A program made the translations under genes and the position numbers. The notes beneath the pieces were generated by a model, which was given only the letters and a program-made list of their open reading frames with translations, did not search any database and was not told the origin of the DNA. Shown one piece after another: positions 10,535 to 22,984 of a DNA stretch of 64,000 nt. Each line of letters begins with the position of its first letter. The stretch's first letter is position 1. Origin of the DNA: Berberis thunbergii (lineage: Eukaryota > Streptophyta > Magnoliopsida > Ranunculales > Berberidaceae); contig QNQO01000816.1 of the NCBI GenBank assembly GCA_003290165.1, positions 186,001 to 250,000 of the forward strand. The letters run 5' to 3'.

Positions 10535-12023
10535 TGATGCGCTGTTTTAGTAGCACACAACTTAATACCCTGCTTTGTGATTTGTAGTATAGAATAAGTA
10601 GGGATCGTTCTAGACCGGGGATTAGAGGGCTTGTTTATTACGCTAATAATAATTAAAAGATAACTAACAACCTAATTAATTAAATAAAAGGGGGATTGGA
10701 TTTTCTAAATTAAATTATGAAAATAACTACGAAAATTAATGTAAAGATAATAAACTAAAGAGATGACAAAGATGAGAAATTAGCTAAGGGTTTTATCTCC
10801 ACACACCAAACATATGCTTATAAATTAATCTTCAATAATCACTTGCTAACTCGTGAGAGACAATGCTCAAGACTAACCGTGACCGCACTGCATTAATCTT
10901 ATTATTTTCCCAAGTTCGTTGAATTAAACTAAGCGTCGCTTTCAAACTATTCTTATCATGCTATCTAAACAGGAATCGCAAGTTAAATAGCAATCTAAGA
11001 TCATTAAGTTTTGTGGAAAATATGAGCACTGACTAGGCAATCACAAGTATGATCAGCATCTTGTTCTTGCCTAGGTTTTGACTTAACCTTACCAACGTTC
11101 CTTGGTATTTACTACTTGCGAATACAGAATCATAACAATTAGGTGAAATTCTCCTATACTCTAGCCCCAGATCCTAGCATGCTTACTAAGTTGGCCACCT
11201 TAACAAACATAAAAGGAAAAGTTCTCTATAAAGCAGTTAAGCAAAACACAATCACTAATAGCAAGGAAGATTAAATTCAATTAATTTATGAAGCACATGT
11301 TCGGGGCTTCGAATCCACCCCTAACTAAGAGGAGTTTAGCTAGACATCTTAATTATGTTTAAACAGTAATCCATAATCAATAATCAAACTAAAATTAAGA
11401 GAAATAGATGTTTAGAGATGAAAACAAAACACTGATCCGTGGTGGTATTGAGCAGAAATGGGTGCGAATAGCGCGAAATCCTTTCTTCCTTCCTCACTTC
11501 GCGAATTTCCTCCTCTCTGTTCCTTCTTGCTTCCTCTCGCTCTGCTTCAGCTCCTTCCTTTCGATTTCTGCTTGTGACAGAGTGAGAGAGATGAGGGATA
11601 ACGAGGGACAGCGAGGGTGGCTACGGTTTGTGCGAGGATGATCAGGGTCCTACGTGGTGGTCTGCGGTTTGGCGAGGGCGGTGAAGATGGTTGATGATGG
11701 GTGAGGACGGCGGCTAGGGTTTGTGCGAGGATGCAGTGGATGGGATGCTCTACTGGATGGGTCGATGGATGATCCGTCAAAGCTAGGTATGTCCCCTTTT
11801 TATTCTTCTGTCTGTGGTTTCCTTGTTTGTGTGGTCTCCTTGTTTGTGTGAAGTCCTTGTGCAATTAGTATTCCTGAATTGCCAATTTGCTTCTATTTTA
11901 AAGTATTGCAATTGGAACCCTACACAAACATGAAAATAGCAATTAGTACCATAATTAACAAATAATAGCTAATAATACATATAGAAATATGGTACTAAAA
12001 ATAGCACAATTATGCCCTTATCA
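10535..12023 (-). repeat. 5' LTR of E7
   Basis: 1489 bp. The copy at 4329-5816 differs, as far as I can read, only by one T in 'gtccccttttt'. On the element's strand it ends in CATCA next to the primer binding site. Confidence 0.95.
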
Positions 12024-13006
12024 AGTTATGGCATAGATCGCGCGGTGACACGTGTACGACGTACACTGCAAGACGGTTGAGTATTGGTTACTCCCTCTAA
12101 ATTGATGGGGTTGCGTGCAACGCCATTAATTGTGCGAATGTGGTCTGCACACTTTCCTCAGGAGTCGTCATCTCCTCATTTCCCGTACTGTATTCAATGC
12201 TTGGCAGTTAATGCTGGAACACTTGTTTGGTGAATCATCACGCGTATATAATGGTGTTCTCCAATCGTTGTAGGCACTATCTTTTGCAGAGCTCATCTCC
12301 TGTAATGTTCTTGCTTGAAAAAAATGCTTTGGGTTTTCCAAAGGCTGGAGAAAATGCTTTGGGTTTTCTAAGGGCTGAAGGGAGGTCTCCAACAATGGAG
12401 TTTCCAAATGTTTTGCCGTTTGTATTGATCATACACGATGATAGTTGTTGTTATGTGTGGTCACCTGTTATGGGTGGGCGGGTAGTTGATCTACTGAGAT
12501 CTCGTAATTTCTTCTCGTATTGCGGATAAGTAGTACGAATTCTCATCCAAGGGAAGAGTCTGTCATCCATGTGATGGTGCCTTATCGTTGTTCCTGAATG
12601 TTTAATTTTAGAGATAACATCAGCAGTCGTTGTCCGAGCGCCTGCCCGCATCACTTCTCGATTAACTCCGTCGCTTCGCCTTGCGCTGGAAGTCGGCATT
12701 CGGGTTGGGGTTGAGTTGGACATGACCTGTTGGAGTGGGCCATTGATTCCCCAATATTATTGTCTTCCTTATTGAGGGAAGGTGTATGTGTTCTGAGTCC
12801 ACCTAATACTTGTCCCAAGTTCACATAGTGTGAAAGTTGGTGCTGGTGTTCCTAGTTGCGGATTTTGTACCACCTCAAACCATATTTGAGGGGTATCTTT
12901 GCGGAGGCGTCGAACATGATGTTTTCATCCTGCTCTTGCTCATTTTAATCTTCGCGGAAAGGTTAAAGAGTTGAGTCTTCTTCGGATACGTCTCATAGTT
13001 AAACGT
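12024..13006 (-). mobile_element. E2: LTR end, polypurine tract and antisense leader of a Tat-like element
   Basis: 12024-12086 completes the E2 3' LTR. 'gttactccctctaaattgatgggg' from 12087 is a polypurine tract on the minus strand. The stretch then matches 51057-52020 in order: 'ggttgcgtgca', a TATA box (12245), 'gggttttccaaaggctg' and 'gagatct(c/t)gtaat'. On the plus strand it looks like the start of an antisense gene rather than pol. No long frame survives. A short duplication ('aaatgctttgggtttt..') lies at 12323-12372. E3 starts at about 13007. Confidence 0.5.
12245..12251 (+). promoter_or_regulatory. TATA box of antisense promoter (E2)
   Basis: TATATAA, 158 bp from the LTR end at 12086, pointing away from the LTR. 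The same spacing is seen in E4, E5, E8 and E9. Confidence 0.5.
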
Positions 13007-13203
13007 GACCATTATATAAGTTAAAGGGAACAATCGACCAATGTATGCAATTTTAACTAAGTTTTGTCCAAATTTATTTCCTTCTTCAACAAAGTTGTTG
13101 ACTTAAGCATCAGAGTTCCTTCGGCCACCAAAAAGGTGGTCTTTGCCAGTCTAACATCTTTTTGCCGATCAATCTCATAGGAGGATGAGATTTGGATACA
13201 TCA
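13007..13203 (+). repeat. 5' LTR of E3, truncated
   Basis: Matches the last 200 bases of the 3' LTR: 'gaccattatataag' (LTR TATA box), 'ttcggccaccaaaaaggtgg' and 'gaggatgagatttggat.catca'. Homology stops abruptly at about 13007. Confidence 0.85.
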
Positions 13204-13208
13204 CTTAT

Positions 13209-13227
13209 GAGCCGTCCTTTGGGAACG
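13209..13227 (+). promoter_or_regulatory. Degenerate primer binding site of E3
   Basis: 'gagccgtcctttgggaacg' six bases after the LTR resembles the TGGCGCCGTCTGTGGG-type site of Tat elements, with several changes. Confidence 0.5.
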
Positions 13228-13479
13228 TCAAGTTTCCTTTCCGAAATGAAGATCCACAGCTACAAAACTCACCAAAATATGATCAACGATCAACAAACTA
13301 TTCAAAATAAATGGAACACTCTATAGACCCTCAACCCTGCGACAATCACAATAACACACCTACTAGTGACACTATATTGCCAACAGCTCGCAATCGAGAC
13401 CCAATAGCGACCAACGGCCAATTGCATCCGACAATCAAAATCCACAACATGCAGTAGCTCAGACAACGCTGCTACTGAC

Positions 13480-14670
13480 CCTCGGGTAGATTTGCTTATG
13501 ACCCAGATGACCCATGTAATGAAGATGCTGGAAAAACTCACTCAAAAGTGCACTCAGTGAGCCGACCATATCCAAGCGCCGCCCCAGCAAAACTCTACCA
13601 ACCAAACCCGAGAAACCAATGAGGTTCCTATAGAACATCAACAAGGAAATCTTGAAAGCAATGAACTTCCCCATGGTAAGACACAACGGAGTTATGGAAC
13701 ACCTGTTGAAATCCCATTCAGGATCGGAGTCATGAATCCCAATGTATTGTACAAGTTAGCTGTCATTCTCTGACGCCTTCATGATAACTCCCATGCCAAA
13801 GAAGTTCACCCCACCAAAGTTCGAGGCATATTATGGCACCACCGACCCAACAGATCATTTGCGACATTTTCACCACATGATAGTGTTTAAAGAGAGTATG
13901 GAGTCCATCCTATGCAAGACGTTTCGACGGGTCTTACCTTGACAGCAATGAACTAGTTCAACAACTTACCACCGAGGTCAATAGACTCCTTCCATGCACT
14001 GGCCAGTGTCTTTATCACAAGATTCATCTGAAGTCAGTGAATAAGGAAATGACGACACTACCTCCTTCACATCAAACAGAAGCCTAAGGAGACAATAAGG
14101 GAATATGTCACTTGTTTTACTAACGAGTTGACAACGATCAACGGATGCAACGATGACACGACCACCGCTACTTTCACTGTCGAATTGAAAGAATACCCTT
14201 TTTACGTTATCAATCTGGAACCCTAAAATAGTATGGCGATCCTGTTGAAAACCACCCAAAAACACATTAATCTCGAGGAGATGAAAGCTGCCAGGAAGAA
14301 AAATGACCACGAAAATGACAAACCCCTAGAGGATAGCATTCAGTCAAGGAGGCATCAGACCAATGGGTGTGCCGAATCAAACCAGCAAGAGTCTTAAAAG
14401 TTGCAATCAACAAGGCCCACACACGAGTAGGTAACAAGTGTGATGAAAAAGACATACAACCCATACATAGCCTTGAAAACGAGTTGGGCCAATATACTGA
14501 AACACGTGGCGAAATGGGAAGACGTCAACTGACCACTCGGAATGAGAGGAGGCCCAGAAGGGAGAAATAAAAACAAATATTTTTCCTTCCTCAAGGATCA
14601 CGGGCACGATACCAAAGACTGCTACAATCTAAAATTGAGCATTGGGTTCAGAGAGGACCACTCGACGAAT
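13480..14670 (+). pseudogene. Gag of E3, frameshifted
   Basis: Gag homology runs through several frames. Near 13840-13950 is the start of the Gag domain (TDPTDHLRHFHHM, then FKESM). Near 14090-14300 is the second half (ETIREYVTCFTNELT, then HINLEEM), matching E8 Gag (LREYVTHFNDELT, YITLDEM). Near 14570-14640 is the zinc-knuckle-like tail (KDHGHDTKDCYNLK). Stops and at least three frame changes separate them. Past 14670 the frame decays; 15031-15125 holds three 30-bp repeats around 'gatgtgagcatgat'. Confidence 0.75.
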
Positions 14671-15125
14671 TCATCGGAATGCCAGACAAATAGCTCAAAG
14701 GAAAAGAAAATGCAGACACCACTACGGATCAAAAGAACAACCCATGGAACTAATATACGTCGTATAATGCATAGCCGGAAGGAACAAAACGATCAACCCA
14801 ACTGAAGAAGCAACTGAAAACACCACCACTCGAGCTGATCTATATCAAAGTAGGAGTATTAACGCCGAACGAAACCAGACTAACCAATATATCGATTCAC
14901 GAAAAAGAACATGGAGAAGCTTGCAACAATCAACTAACACAAAATAAAGACCCTACTGACAGATGCAAGCCCAACCCGAATTACCAACGACGAAATTGAC
15001 GACAATAGACTCGATTAAACCTCGACAGTTGGTGCTAATGTGAGCATGATTGGACAATTTGACACTGATGTGAGCATGATGGGACAGTTTGGCGCTGATG
15101 TGAGCATGATCAGACAATTCTGCAT

Positions 15126-15544
15126 TACTCAGTTACCGAGTCAAAAAGCACCCCGAGTCCATTAGCTAGAATAACATATCCAACAAATGACAAGATATAA
15201 CAAACAAATTAAACCAATAACAAATCCAGCGACTTGAAGACATAATCGATGCAGAACAAAACAACAAAGATGTAAAACTCTAACAACACGAGGATTGACA
15301 TCAATCAAGCAAATTGCAGGAGGACAAAGCAAACCATTCTACAACCTAGCGCAAATTTTCAAAAAAAAATAACTACTATGGTAGGTCAGAATACCCAAGA
15401 AGGGAATATCAATAAAATTACAAATTCGGAATTCTCATCTTATGCATGGACAATAGAATAAAGGCATCAAAACTTAATAATACGGAGCAATCAGCATATC
15501 AAGCCAAAAAAAATATAAGGAAACAAGTAAGACATATACAATAA
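15126..15544. other. No recognisable content (E3 interior)
   Basis: AT-rich, without frames or motifs I can name. Where related complete elements have pol, E3 has only this stretch. Confidence 0.5.
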
Positions 15545-16440
15545 ACTTCTAGTCTGATCAACCACGAAGTGAAAGTTTGACGAATGAGTCAACTTACTCA
15601 AATTAAAAGAACTTTGGGTTGACTAGTACGTCAAACCAACAAAGTGAGGGTTGAACGAACGACTCAACTTACAAATAAAAAGAACTTCAGGTTAACTAGT
15701 ACGTCAAACCAACGAAGTAAAAATTGGACGAATGAGTCAACTTATTCAAATAAAGAACTTTGGATTGACAGGATCGTCAAACCTACGAAGTAAAAGTTGG
15801 ACGAACGGGTCAACTTATTCAAATAAAGAACTTCAGGTCGATACGTTGAACCAAATAAGTGAAAGTTGGACAAACAAGTCAACTTAGTTAAAAAAACAAC
15901 TTCGAGACGACTAGTACGTCGAACCAATGAAGTAAAAGTTGGACGAACGAGTCAACCTAATTAAAAAGAGCTTTGGGTCGACCAATACGTCGAACCAACG
16001 AAGTAAAAGCTGGATGAGCAAGTCAACTTAATTAAAAAGCAGTTTCAGGTTGACTAATACGTCAACCCAATGAAGTGGGAGTTGGACGAATGAGTCAACA
16101 TTCAAATAAAAAAACTTCAGGTTGACTAATACGTCAAACCAACAAAGTGTGAATTGGACGAACAAGTCAACTTAGTTAAAAAGAAACTTCTGAACGACTA
16201 GTATGTTGAACCAACAAAATAAAAGTTGGACGATTGAGTCAACTTAATTAAAAAGAGCTTCAGATCGACCAATACGTCTAACCAACGAAGTAAAGGCTTG
16301 ATGAGCATGTCAATTAACTCAAACAAAAGGCAACTTCGAAGCGACTAGCACGTAGGACCAACGAAGCAAAAGTTGAATGAACGAACCAACTTACTCATTA
16401 AAACTTTGGGACAACCAATACGAAGTATTAGTCGAGAAAG
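15545..16440. repeat. Tandem array of E3, unit about 72 bp
   Basis: About 12 units built around 'gtacgtcaaaccaacgaag', 'ttggacgaa.gagtcaactt' and 'aaagaacttc'. The 'cgtc.aacc' words fall near 15629, 15702, 15772, 15843, 15916, 15987, 16058, 16129, 16204, 16275 and 16350. The unit differs from the arrays of the other Tat elements here. Confidence 0.85.
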
Positions 16441-16619
16441 GAAAGTCAACTTGCTCGAATAAGCTCCAACACATCAGGAATACCAAAAGGAAAAGTTATT
16501 ATCATCAATAAAACTATTCTATTACCTTCGAAGAAGAAGGTAAAGGAGTATGAAATAAAGCAGAGGCAATCACAACATCGTTGGTGACATCATCTGATAA
16601 ACAAAAGGCGGCCGCATCA

Positions 16620-18600
16620 CTAACGGGGGTTCTCTCCGAAAGGAGAAGGAAGCAATGGTTCTTCAACCACTAGATCATCCGAAGAACTTGGAATGTCTGT
16701 GTCACCATCTTCATCTTCAAAGACCTGATTAACCAAGTGACGATACTGGGATAAATCAACACCAAGCCCTTCGATATAGTTAAGAAGCTCAGTCCGTCCA
16801 TCAATGATTCGTTTCCAATCTGCCACCTCCGCAAAGAAAACCCTGTCTTTGACGGAAGCGAGTTCGTTCTTAGCCGCAATAAATTGTCCCTCACCGGTGG
16901 TAAGCATCGTGGATGAGTCTGCCTTGACCTCGTCTAACGCAGCCATTAATTACTCCACCCGTTTCTTAATGACGTCGTGATTAACGAATTGCACAACCAC
17001 GACCTTCTCGGCACACAACTCCCTATCCACATCGTGCAAACGTGCACAAACCCCATCCAGATAGGTTCTCAAAGATTCAAGCTTAGCTGCATATTGATCT
17101 CATGCGCCCTTCGCCTCAATCAACGAGGCCCTAGCAACCCCGGCCACTTTCTTTTGTTCTGTACATCGCGATCTCAACACGTCAAATTGACAAAAGACGT
17201 GAGAAAACACCAGCAACAGCACATCAAACTTCCTCACCAAAGAAGCCACTTGATTACAACTAGCTTGGTAATTCGAGCCCATCACCCTCGAATAAGTAAG
17301 ATGATTCATCCCGTCCATTTTCTGTCTATGGCCATCATCAAGATGAATGCTCAGATCCAACACTACCTATGCCCTTTGTTGATCAACCTATGTGCAACAT
17401 CTTGCACGTCGACCTGCATAAACAAGCAAAACTTCCCATCCTACTTAATGTGAATCTCTTCAGGGATAGGTAGAACAAGTAGTAGTACCAATGGGGGCAG
17501 AAGAACCCAAGCAAGCAGGAGAAGGTAAAAACTCCGCCACACCATCCACAGGAGCAAAAGGAGATCAGGGAGAGCGCACCTCAAAACCTCGACTGCGATA
17601 ATCAATTTCCTTAGATTGCACAACTTCTAGTTGGAACATCTTATCATCAATAGCTCTAGGATCATCAATAGAACATTTAGCAGCATCGGGCCCATCATAT
17701 GCAGAAAGGATCCTTTTTTCATTATCATCCAACGAGTGAATAGTCTCTTTTCACTCCTCTCCAACGCCAACCTTATCTCTTCAGCCTCATCGAGAGATAA
17801 GCGATCCATTTTTTGCAAGTTCCCTATCAACAGAACTCGGACAAGGAACAGCGTGACTTATAGAGCCAATAAGCCTTTTCCTCTACCAAACACAATCATA
17901 ACTTTTAAAAAACGCTTTGACGGACTAGCAAGCCTCGGGATTTTTCTCTTTCTAGAAGTTGGGCCAGCAACGCCAACCCTAACAAGAGCATCGAGATCCA
18001 TAACATTCGAGCTCACTTTCACATCAATGCCAGCATTAACAATGCCAACAGAAGCAACGCGGGTAGCAATCTCCTCAGCTAGCCTCTCTATCAGCAAAGC
18101 TCGCTTAGCCTCATTCATTTTGTACAAGCCACTGTACTCTACCACGACATCAGAAAGAAATGTATCCAAAGGAACCTTGGGAAGTTGCAAAAAAGCTCGT
18201 TGATCATCTGTTCTTTCGCAGTCAATTGCAGGTCCCTTCGCTTGTTAAGAACTCAGAAGGACCTTACTATTTGATGACCTCGCAAGTCGAAGTAGCCAGA
18301 ACGGATAAAAATAGTTTCGCAACCAACCCCTAATCTCATCATCAAGATTACCAAAACACGTCGAAAAATGAAGAAATCAAATACTCTTGGTCACCAACAG
18401 ACCAACCACTGACTTCAAAGTCCTAACAGTCAAGGGAATACCACAAAAGATGGCTCTCGCATAAGTGGAAACCATAACCCTCCAACCATTAGGGCCCATC
18501 TGAGCAGGAAGAATGCCAAGATTGTCTAAATATGTCCAGAGTAACTCTGGGACTGGAAATCGAAGGCCGGATTGAAACATGTGCAGGTAGAGTGCAATAT
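16620..18600 (-). pseudogene. Antisense gene of E3 with 'gypsy-type transposon protein' domain
   Basis: Minus-strand frames in series. 18377-18580 reads GLRFPVPELLWTYLDNLGI followed by PNGWRVMVS, the pattern of the plant 'putative gypsy-type transposon' domain (Pfam PF04195 type, from memory of its consensus). Further downstream on the minus strand come basic segments (about 17858-18190) and a C-terminal coiled-coil segment (16620-16946) ending in an acidic tail (FEDEDGDTDIPSSSDDL). Frame changes between the blocks could be introns or decay. The function of such antisense products is not established. Confidence 0.6.
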
Positions 18601-18875
18601 ACCCCTTTCTCGGATGACAAGTACTTTCACTTTACTGGGGAAAATAATCTCAAGGTTAGAAGGCAAAGAGTACGCGTCACCTGGGAAACCTTATTGGGAG
18701 ATAACTGAGCTTCGCATGGAGCAAGCTCCTCGCCATTCAGTAAATCACTGGCAGGCATCGCGGAGGAACAATAAAAACAAGAAAAATGAACAAGAAAATA
18801 AGAAATTGAAAAGGGAAAGAAGAAATGGCCCTAATTTCAAAAATGTTGTAAAGAGGGAAACAAACTCGCACGTCC

Positions 18876-18885
18876 CCTTTTATAG
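18876..18885 (-). promoter_or_regulatory. TATA box of E3 antisense gene
   Basis: The minus strand reads CTATAAAAGG, about 300 bp before the antisense frame at 18580 and 225 bp from the 3' LTR. Transcription would run away from the LTR. Confidence 0.5.
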
Positions 18886-19092
18886 AGCCGTACAGCAAAG
18901 AGACTGCTCATGGGACGACGTGCGGGATATGATGGCACACAAAATCCCAAAAACGTGCGCAAAAACGAACAGATAAGCAAGAGATCGAAACACCAACTAA
19001 GCAAGAGTCGCTAACAAACATTAAATACAAGGCAATGATGGAATTGAAAGTCCAACCATCACAAAGGTAGAGGCCACGTCAGCGTACCAATT

Positions 19093-19109
19093 AACAAAGG
19101 GGGAGTAGC
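19093..19109 (+). promoter_or_regulatory. Polypurine tract of E3
   Basis: 'aacaaagggggagtagc' directly before the 3' LTR. The same 'GGGGAGTAGC/AAC' tract precedes the 3' LTRs of E4, E5, E8 and E9. Confidence 0.8.
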
Positions 19110-19647
19110 TGATGATACATCAAAATATACCGTCATCACAGTCATACATGTGGCAGAAGTCACCCATCACGAGGATCAGGTATCCCATTTACTGGGCTAG
19201 CTCATGAAACCCAAGAAGGCTAAACCAATCATAAAAGCCCAAACAAGGCCCATCAAAAGAAGTCATAAGTAAGGCCCAAATCCATGCCCGCATGAGTTTT
19301 CTCATAAATAAGAGAAATGTTACATAAGAAAAGAGTCGTGGAGGGAGTTACGCCTCCAAAGACACATCTTCATAAAGGAGGAGACTATTACAAAGAGCGC
19401 CTCCTTCCGTTGCGCCTCACATGCTTAAGCCACGCAGAGAATTGACCGGGACCATTATATAAGGTAAAGGGAACAACCAACCAAGGTATGCACTTTTAAT
19501 TGAGTTTTGTCCATATTTACTTCCTTCTTCAACAGAGTTGCTAACTTAAGCATTGGAGTGCCTTCGGCCACCAAAAAGGTGGTCTTTGGCAATCTAACAT
19601 TTGTTTTGCATGTCATACTCACAGGAGGATGAGATTTGGATGCATCA
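19110..19647 (+). repeat. 3' LTR of E3
   Basis: 538 bp from TGATGATACA to GATGCATCA. It has a TATA box in 'gaccattatataagg' at about 19451. The last 200 bases match the truncated 5' LTR at 13007-13203. Confidence 0.85.
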
Positions 19648-20638
19648 GAAGCAATTAAGATAATCAAATATGACATAAGTGTAGAGAAGTGCTTTGTAGA
19701 GTTTTTAAATGAAAAAACTCAAAATTAAGTAGGAATATTGCATGGTGTTGGAACTAAATTGGAAACCTGCTCCCTTTTTTTCTTTTATCTTTCCTATTTT
19801 TATAGTCAAATGAGTGAGAAGCCTAAGATCTATAGTTTCGATCCAACGGTGTAGAGTCGCGACCTTACCAAGTCCCTTAAAGTTAACCTCATTGAATCAT
19901 CTACTTTTTTGTTTTATTTTTGGTGGGCCCTATGATGAAAAAGACAAAGTGTAGGGTAGTGGAAAAATCATAAAAACAATTAATGCATGTTCAAGCAAAT
20001 GAAACCACCTGCACACGCACACGCACTAATGCACATCCACTTCTCATTCTTTTTTTTTCTTCCCATTTTTTTCTAGTCTGTCCGTACAGATAAGAGAAAA
20101 TTCTCGCTCTACTCTTTTCTAAAATTCCATGTTTGGGTTTGTGTTTTCGAAAATCATCCAAACCACGCCCCAAAGTAAATGAAAGATTTTCGTTTTCATT
20201 GACCTAAACAATACCCTCAACTAAAACAAAACGGCCAATTTGACAACTTATGGCTTAAAATTTAAAAGTTTCGAACAATCCCCTTTTCACGATGCCATCC
20301 ACCATTTCCAAAGACTTAGGGTTCTACATTCTCTTGCTTTCCTAAATCTCCCACGTTTTCTACTTCGTCTCCCTCCACTTCCAAAGACCCAGGTTTTTAA
20401 ATTCAGGCATCATAAAATGACTGTGGTTAAGTGTTTTCAAAATCTCAAATTGACTCAGTTTAGTTAGTTTTATAAAAAAAATAAAAACCAAGGCTAGTCA
20501 TTTCGACTATAACAAAATGATACAAGACATTTTTCACAAACTAACATAACATATGGTACAAGCTTATCAATCACAAACCAAATAAAAAATTAATCGCAAA
20601 CATCAGTAGAGAGCCACAGAAAATGGAGGGAGGAATGT
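19648..20638. other. Intergenic stretch, nothing recognised
   Basis: About 1 kb between E3 and E4 with short frames only and no terminal repeats or gene motifs that I can see. Confidence 0.5.
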
Positions 20639-21329
20639 TGTTTAATGCATTCATTTTTTGCTCATTGCTTTGACCTTGACTAGAAAACCTGTTGACCTAC
20701 ACAGGGAACGAACGTGAGCCATGGACCACTGTTGTGGGGGCCAATGGCATTCCGATGCTAAAGTCAGACAAGGATAAAAGAAAGGTGTAATGCTATAAAC
20801 AGGGAATTTGTCGTGTACCTTAGCTTACCAATCTCATGTATTATTTATAGTGCTCGATTCCTAGTTTGACTAGGCCATCGATAGCGTAGTTTAGGGAAGA
20901 ATATCTTCATGGGGATCCTTCTCTAGTCAGGAGTTGTGCTGTGGAAGGAAGTTTCTCTGTTAGCCTTGTGTTCCTAGATACATGGGAGATAGTTCCCATT
21001 CTGAGAGTAGTCAATAGGTAGAAGTCTCTATTTGTGATATATACTCTAGAATCTGCTTCCTAGTTGGAAGCAAAAAGTTGTTGTAAATACCCGTCTGAAG
21101 CTTATCCATGAGATACTTGCCTTAACAGAGCTTATGGGTATTGAGGATAGCTGTGAGACACGTGGGCTTAGCAGGCTATAAGAATATGAGTCCGCCAGGT
21201 GGACTGCATTGGGCGGGTTAGAACCGCTTGGGCCGGATCAGTATTTGGCTGACGCTAGGGCCTGTTATTCCATGAGATCATCATGACACATGTACGGTGC
21301 AAAGTTGGGACCGTTTAGGTGTATCATCA
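20639..21329 (-). repeat. 3' LTR of E4
   Basis: The right end 'gtgtatcatca' (21329) and the block 'cacagggaac.aacgtgagcc' match the E8 LTRs at 46639 and 55080. 'ctactcccca' follows as the polypurine tract on the minus strand. The left end is set by alignment and may be off by tens of bases. Confidence 0.65.
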
Positions 21330-21490
21330 GCTACTCCCCACGAGTAAGTGGAGCATTTTGTCGGTCCACTAACTCTCAGAAAAGCAAATGTATGTCGTGA
21401 TGATTGAATCCGAACCGTTGTCTCGAGCAGCGCATAACATTAATGGGTACACGACTGTTCAAGGAGAAAAAAAGTATGACTTGTCTTTTC

Positions 21491-21497
21491 TATAAAT
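21491..21497 (+). promoter_or_regulatory. TATA box of E4 antisense gene
   Basis: 'tctataaatattc', 161 bp after the LTR end at 21329, with the antisense ATG at 21587. Confidence 0.55.
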
Positions 21498-21586
21498 ATT
21501 CGCCATTTTGAAGAAGATTTCTATTGTTCTTATCTGTGTTGTTTCTTTAAGCAATCATGTTGTTGTAAAGTTTGATTCTTTCTACC

Positions 21587-22620
21587 AATGGCAGATAATG
21601 TTGAACTTATTTCCAAGGATCTGTTGTCCTTTACTCGCCTCAAGGTTTTTAAGGATAGCCTAGTTGACGAAATCGATTAAATCAGACTTTGAAGTTTGTA
21701 CCGTATTCTAGGGGATTTGGAAATCATTCCCGCGTTCGGTGATTTGGCTCCAACTGACATTTTTCCTTTTTCTTTGCATGCCTCCTGCTCAAATAGTTTC
21801 AAGCGGGTTGAAGATTCTGAATTTGATTCTTCTTAGGGCGCATAATGCTGGCCTTCATTTGACCCCGATGGTAGTCCATCATATGACCGCTTAGTTGGAT
21901 ACTAGGGGCCTTTGCATAATGGATTGCCCTGCTTGTTTGCATTTAGTAGCGAATGGCATTGAGCCCTGAGAGAGGTGTCGATTTTCTGCTTCGATGAATT
22001 CTTCGTACTTCATGCTTAGGGGTCTTTTGAGTCCCCAGATACTTCCAATTTGACATTCATAATTTTCTTTGTTGTCGGCTTATTCTTCCGTCCCCAGATG
22101 TGATGCTAGTTTGATGTCATTTCTTTTTTTTAGGAAGGTTTGCAGTCCCGACTCTCACTGAGGAGGAAAAATGGATAGAAATGGAGTTTATCAAACTCCC
22201 ATTGACATCCGTTGAGTAGGTCATAATGTCAGGTAATGTTGTCTGGAACGGGTTGCTACAGTTTTCTAACGACGTTCTTGCTACGCCGAGTTCACCGGCA
22301 GAAAGTCATTGTTTGTGGAATAGGAATATGATCAGGCCTAGCCCGACTTGGTTCGCGAGGCAGAACGCTTACTGTTGGAGGAGCATTCGCACTATGCTGC
22401 CTTGGTAGGTGCAGTGGATTTTGACATTTCAGGACGGAGGTCGTTAATCTCGTCAGAGGTCATTCGGGGTAGATTAGAGCTTTTGGAGCTTATCAAATAA
22501 GAGCATCCCAGCATCGACCTTGACTTCGCTCATTATAGGAGGGTTGTTTTCGAACCCATCTCTTGAGATTAAGGTTCTGGCTCCGCAAAACAAGTTGATA
22601 AGAAAGTTGTTTCCCCTCTT
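21587..22620 (+). pseudogene. Antisense gene of E4, decayed and shortened
   Basis: The first frame starts MADNVELISKDLLSF at 21587 and soon meets stops. The end carries the shared signature RGRLELLELIK near 22470-22500, seen also in E1 and E8. Between them only short matches remain, so most of the domain and coiled coil were lost. A polyadenylation-like 'tttaatgaaagcatt' lies near 22670. Confidence 0.5.
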
Positions 22621-22984
22621 CCTTCTTTAAAATAGTTGTAATGACCTTCCTAGGATAAACCAAAGTTTAATGAAAGCATTATTTTTTATTGTACTGTCGA
22701 GTTTTCTTTAGAAGCTTCGCAAATTGTAGAATTAGTACTATCGAGCCCAGCTGCTAGCAGAACCATGTTTTTGTCAATTGAGTGTATTGAAACTGAATGT
22801 TTTTGGCTGCTATTATTTGTGGGTGGGCAGTTGTTGTCTGCATATTGTAGGTTGTGCACATAGATGCTCCAAAAACTGTTATCTTTCAGAAAGGATTGAT
22901 CACTCGACAGGTCATCCTCGTCATGCATAAGAATGTCGATGAGACATTGGCTTCATCGATCATCATCATTTGCGTGCGGCGGAC

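Larger units (their letters stand above)
4329..12023 (-). mobile_element. Young non-autonomous Athila-type element (E7)
   Basis: A 7.7-kb LTR retrotransposon on the minus strand. Order in its own direction: 5' LTR (10535-12023), tRNA-Asp-type primer binding site, gag, a protease/integrase-tail frame, a 1.9-kb noncoding region with polypurine tracts, 3' LTR (4329-5816). Reverse transcriptase, RNase H and most of integrase are missing, so movement needs help from a complete relative. On reading the LTRs side by side, the only difference I found is one T in a short homopolymer, which implies a recent insertion. The flanking five bases (tacgt and agtta) do not form a target duplication. It lies inside the LTR of E2. 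Confidence 0.92.
13007..19647 (+). mobile_element. Gag-only Tat-type element (E3)
   Basis: Order: truncated 5' LTR (13007-13203), degenerate primer binding site, broken gag, three 30-bp repeats, a 72-bp tandem array, an antisense gene on the minus strand, polypurine tract, 3' LTR (19110-19647). No protease, reverse transcriptase or integrase homology lies between gag and the array, so E3 is non-autonomous. Confidence 0.8.

Noticed and set aside
14542..14805. 87-residue frame as an independent gene
   Set aside because: Part of the broken E3 gag; its start holds the KDHGHDTKDC tail of Gag.
15545..16440. Regular repeats that could suggest a CRISPR-like array
   Set aside because: Units are contiguous and diverge throughout, without constant repeats and unique spacers; the setting is a plant retrotransposon.
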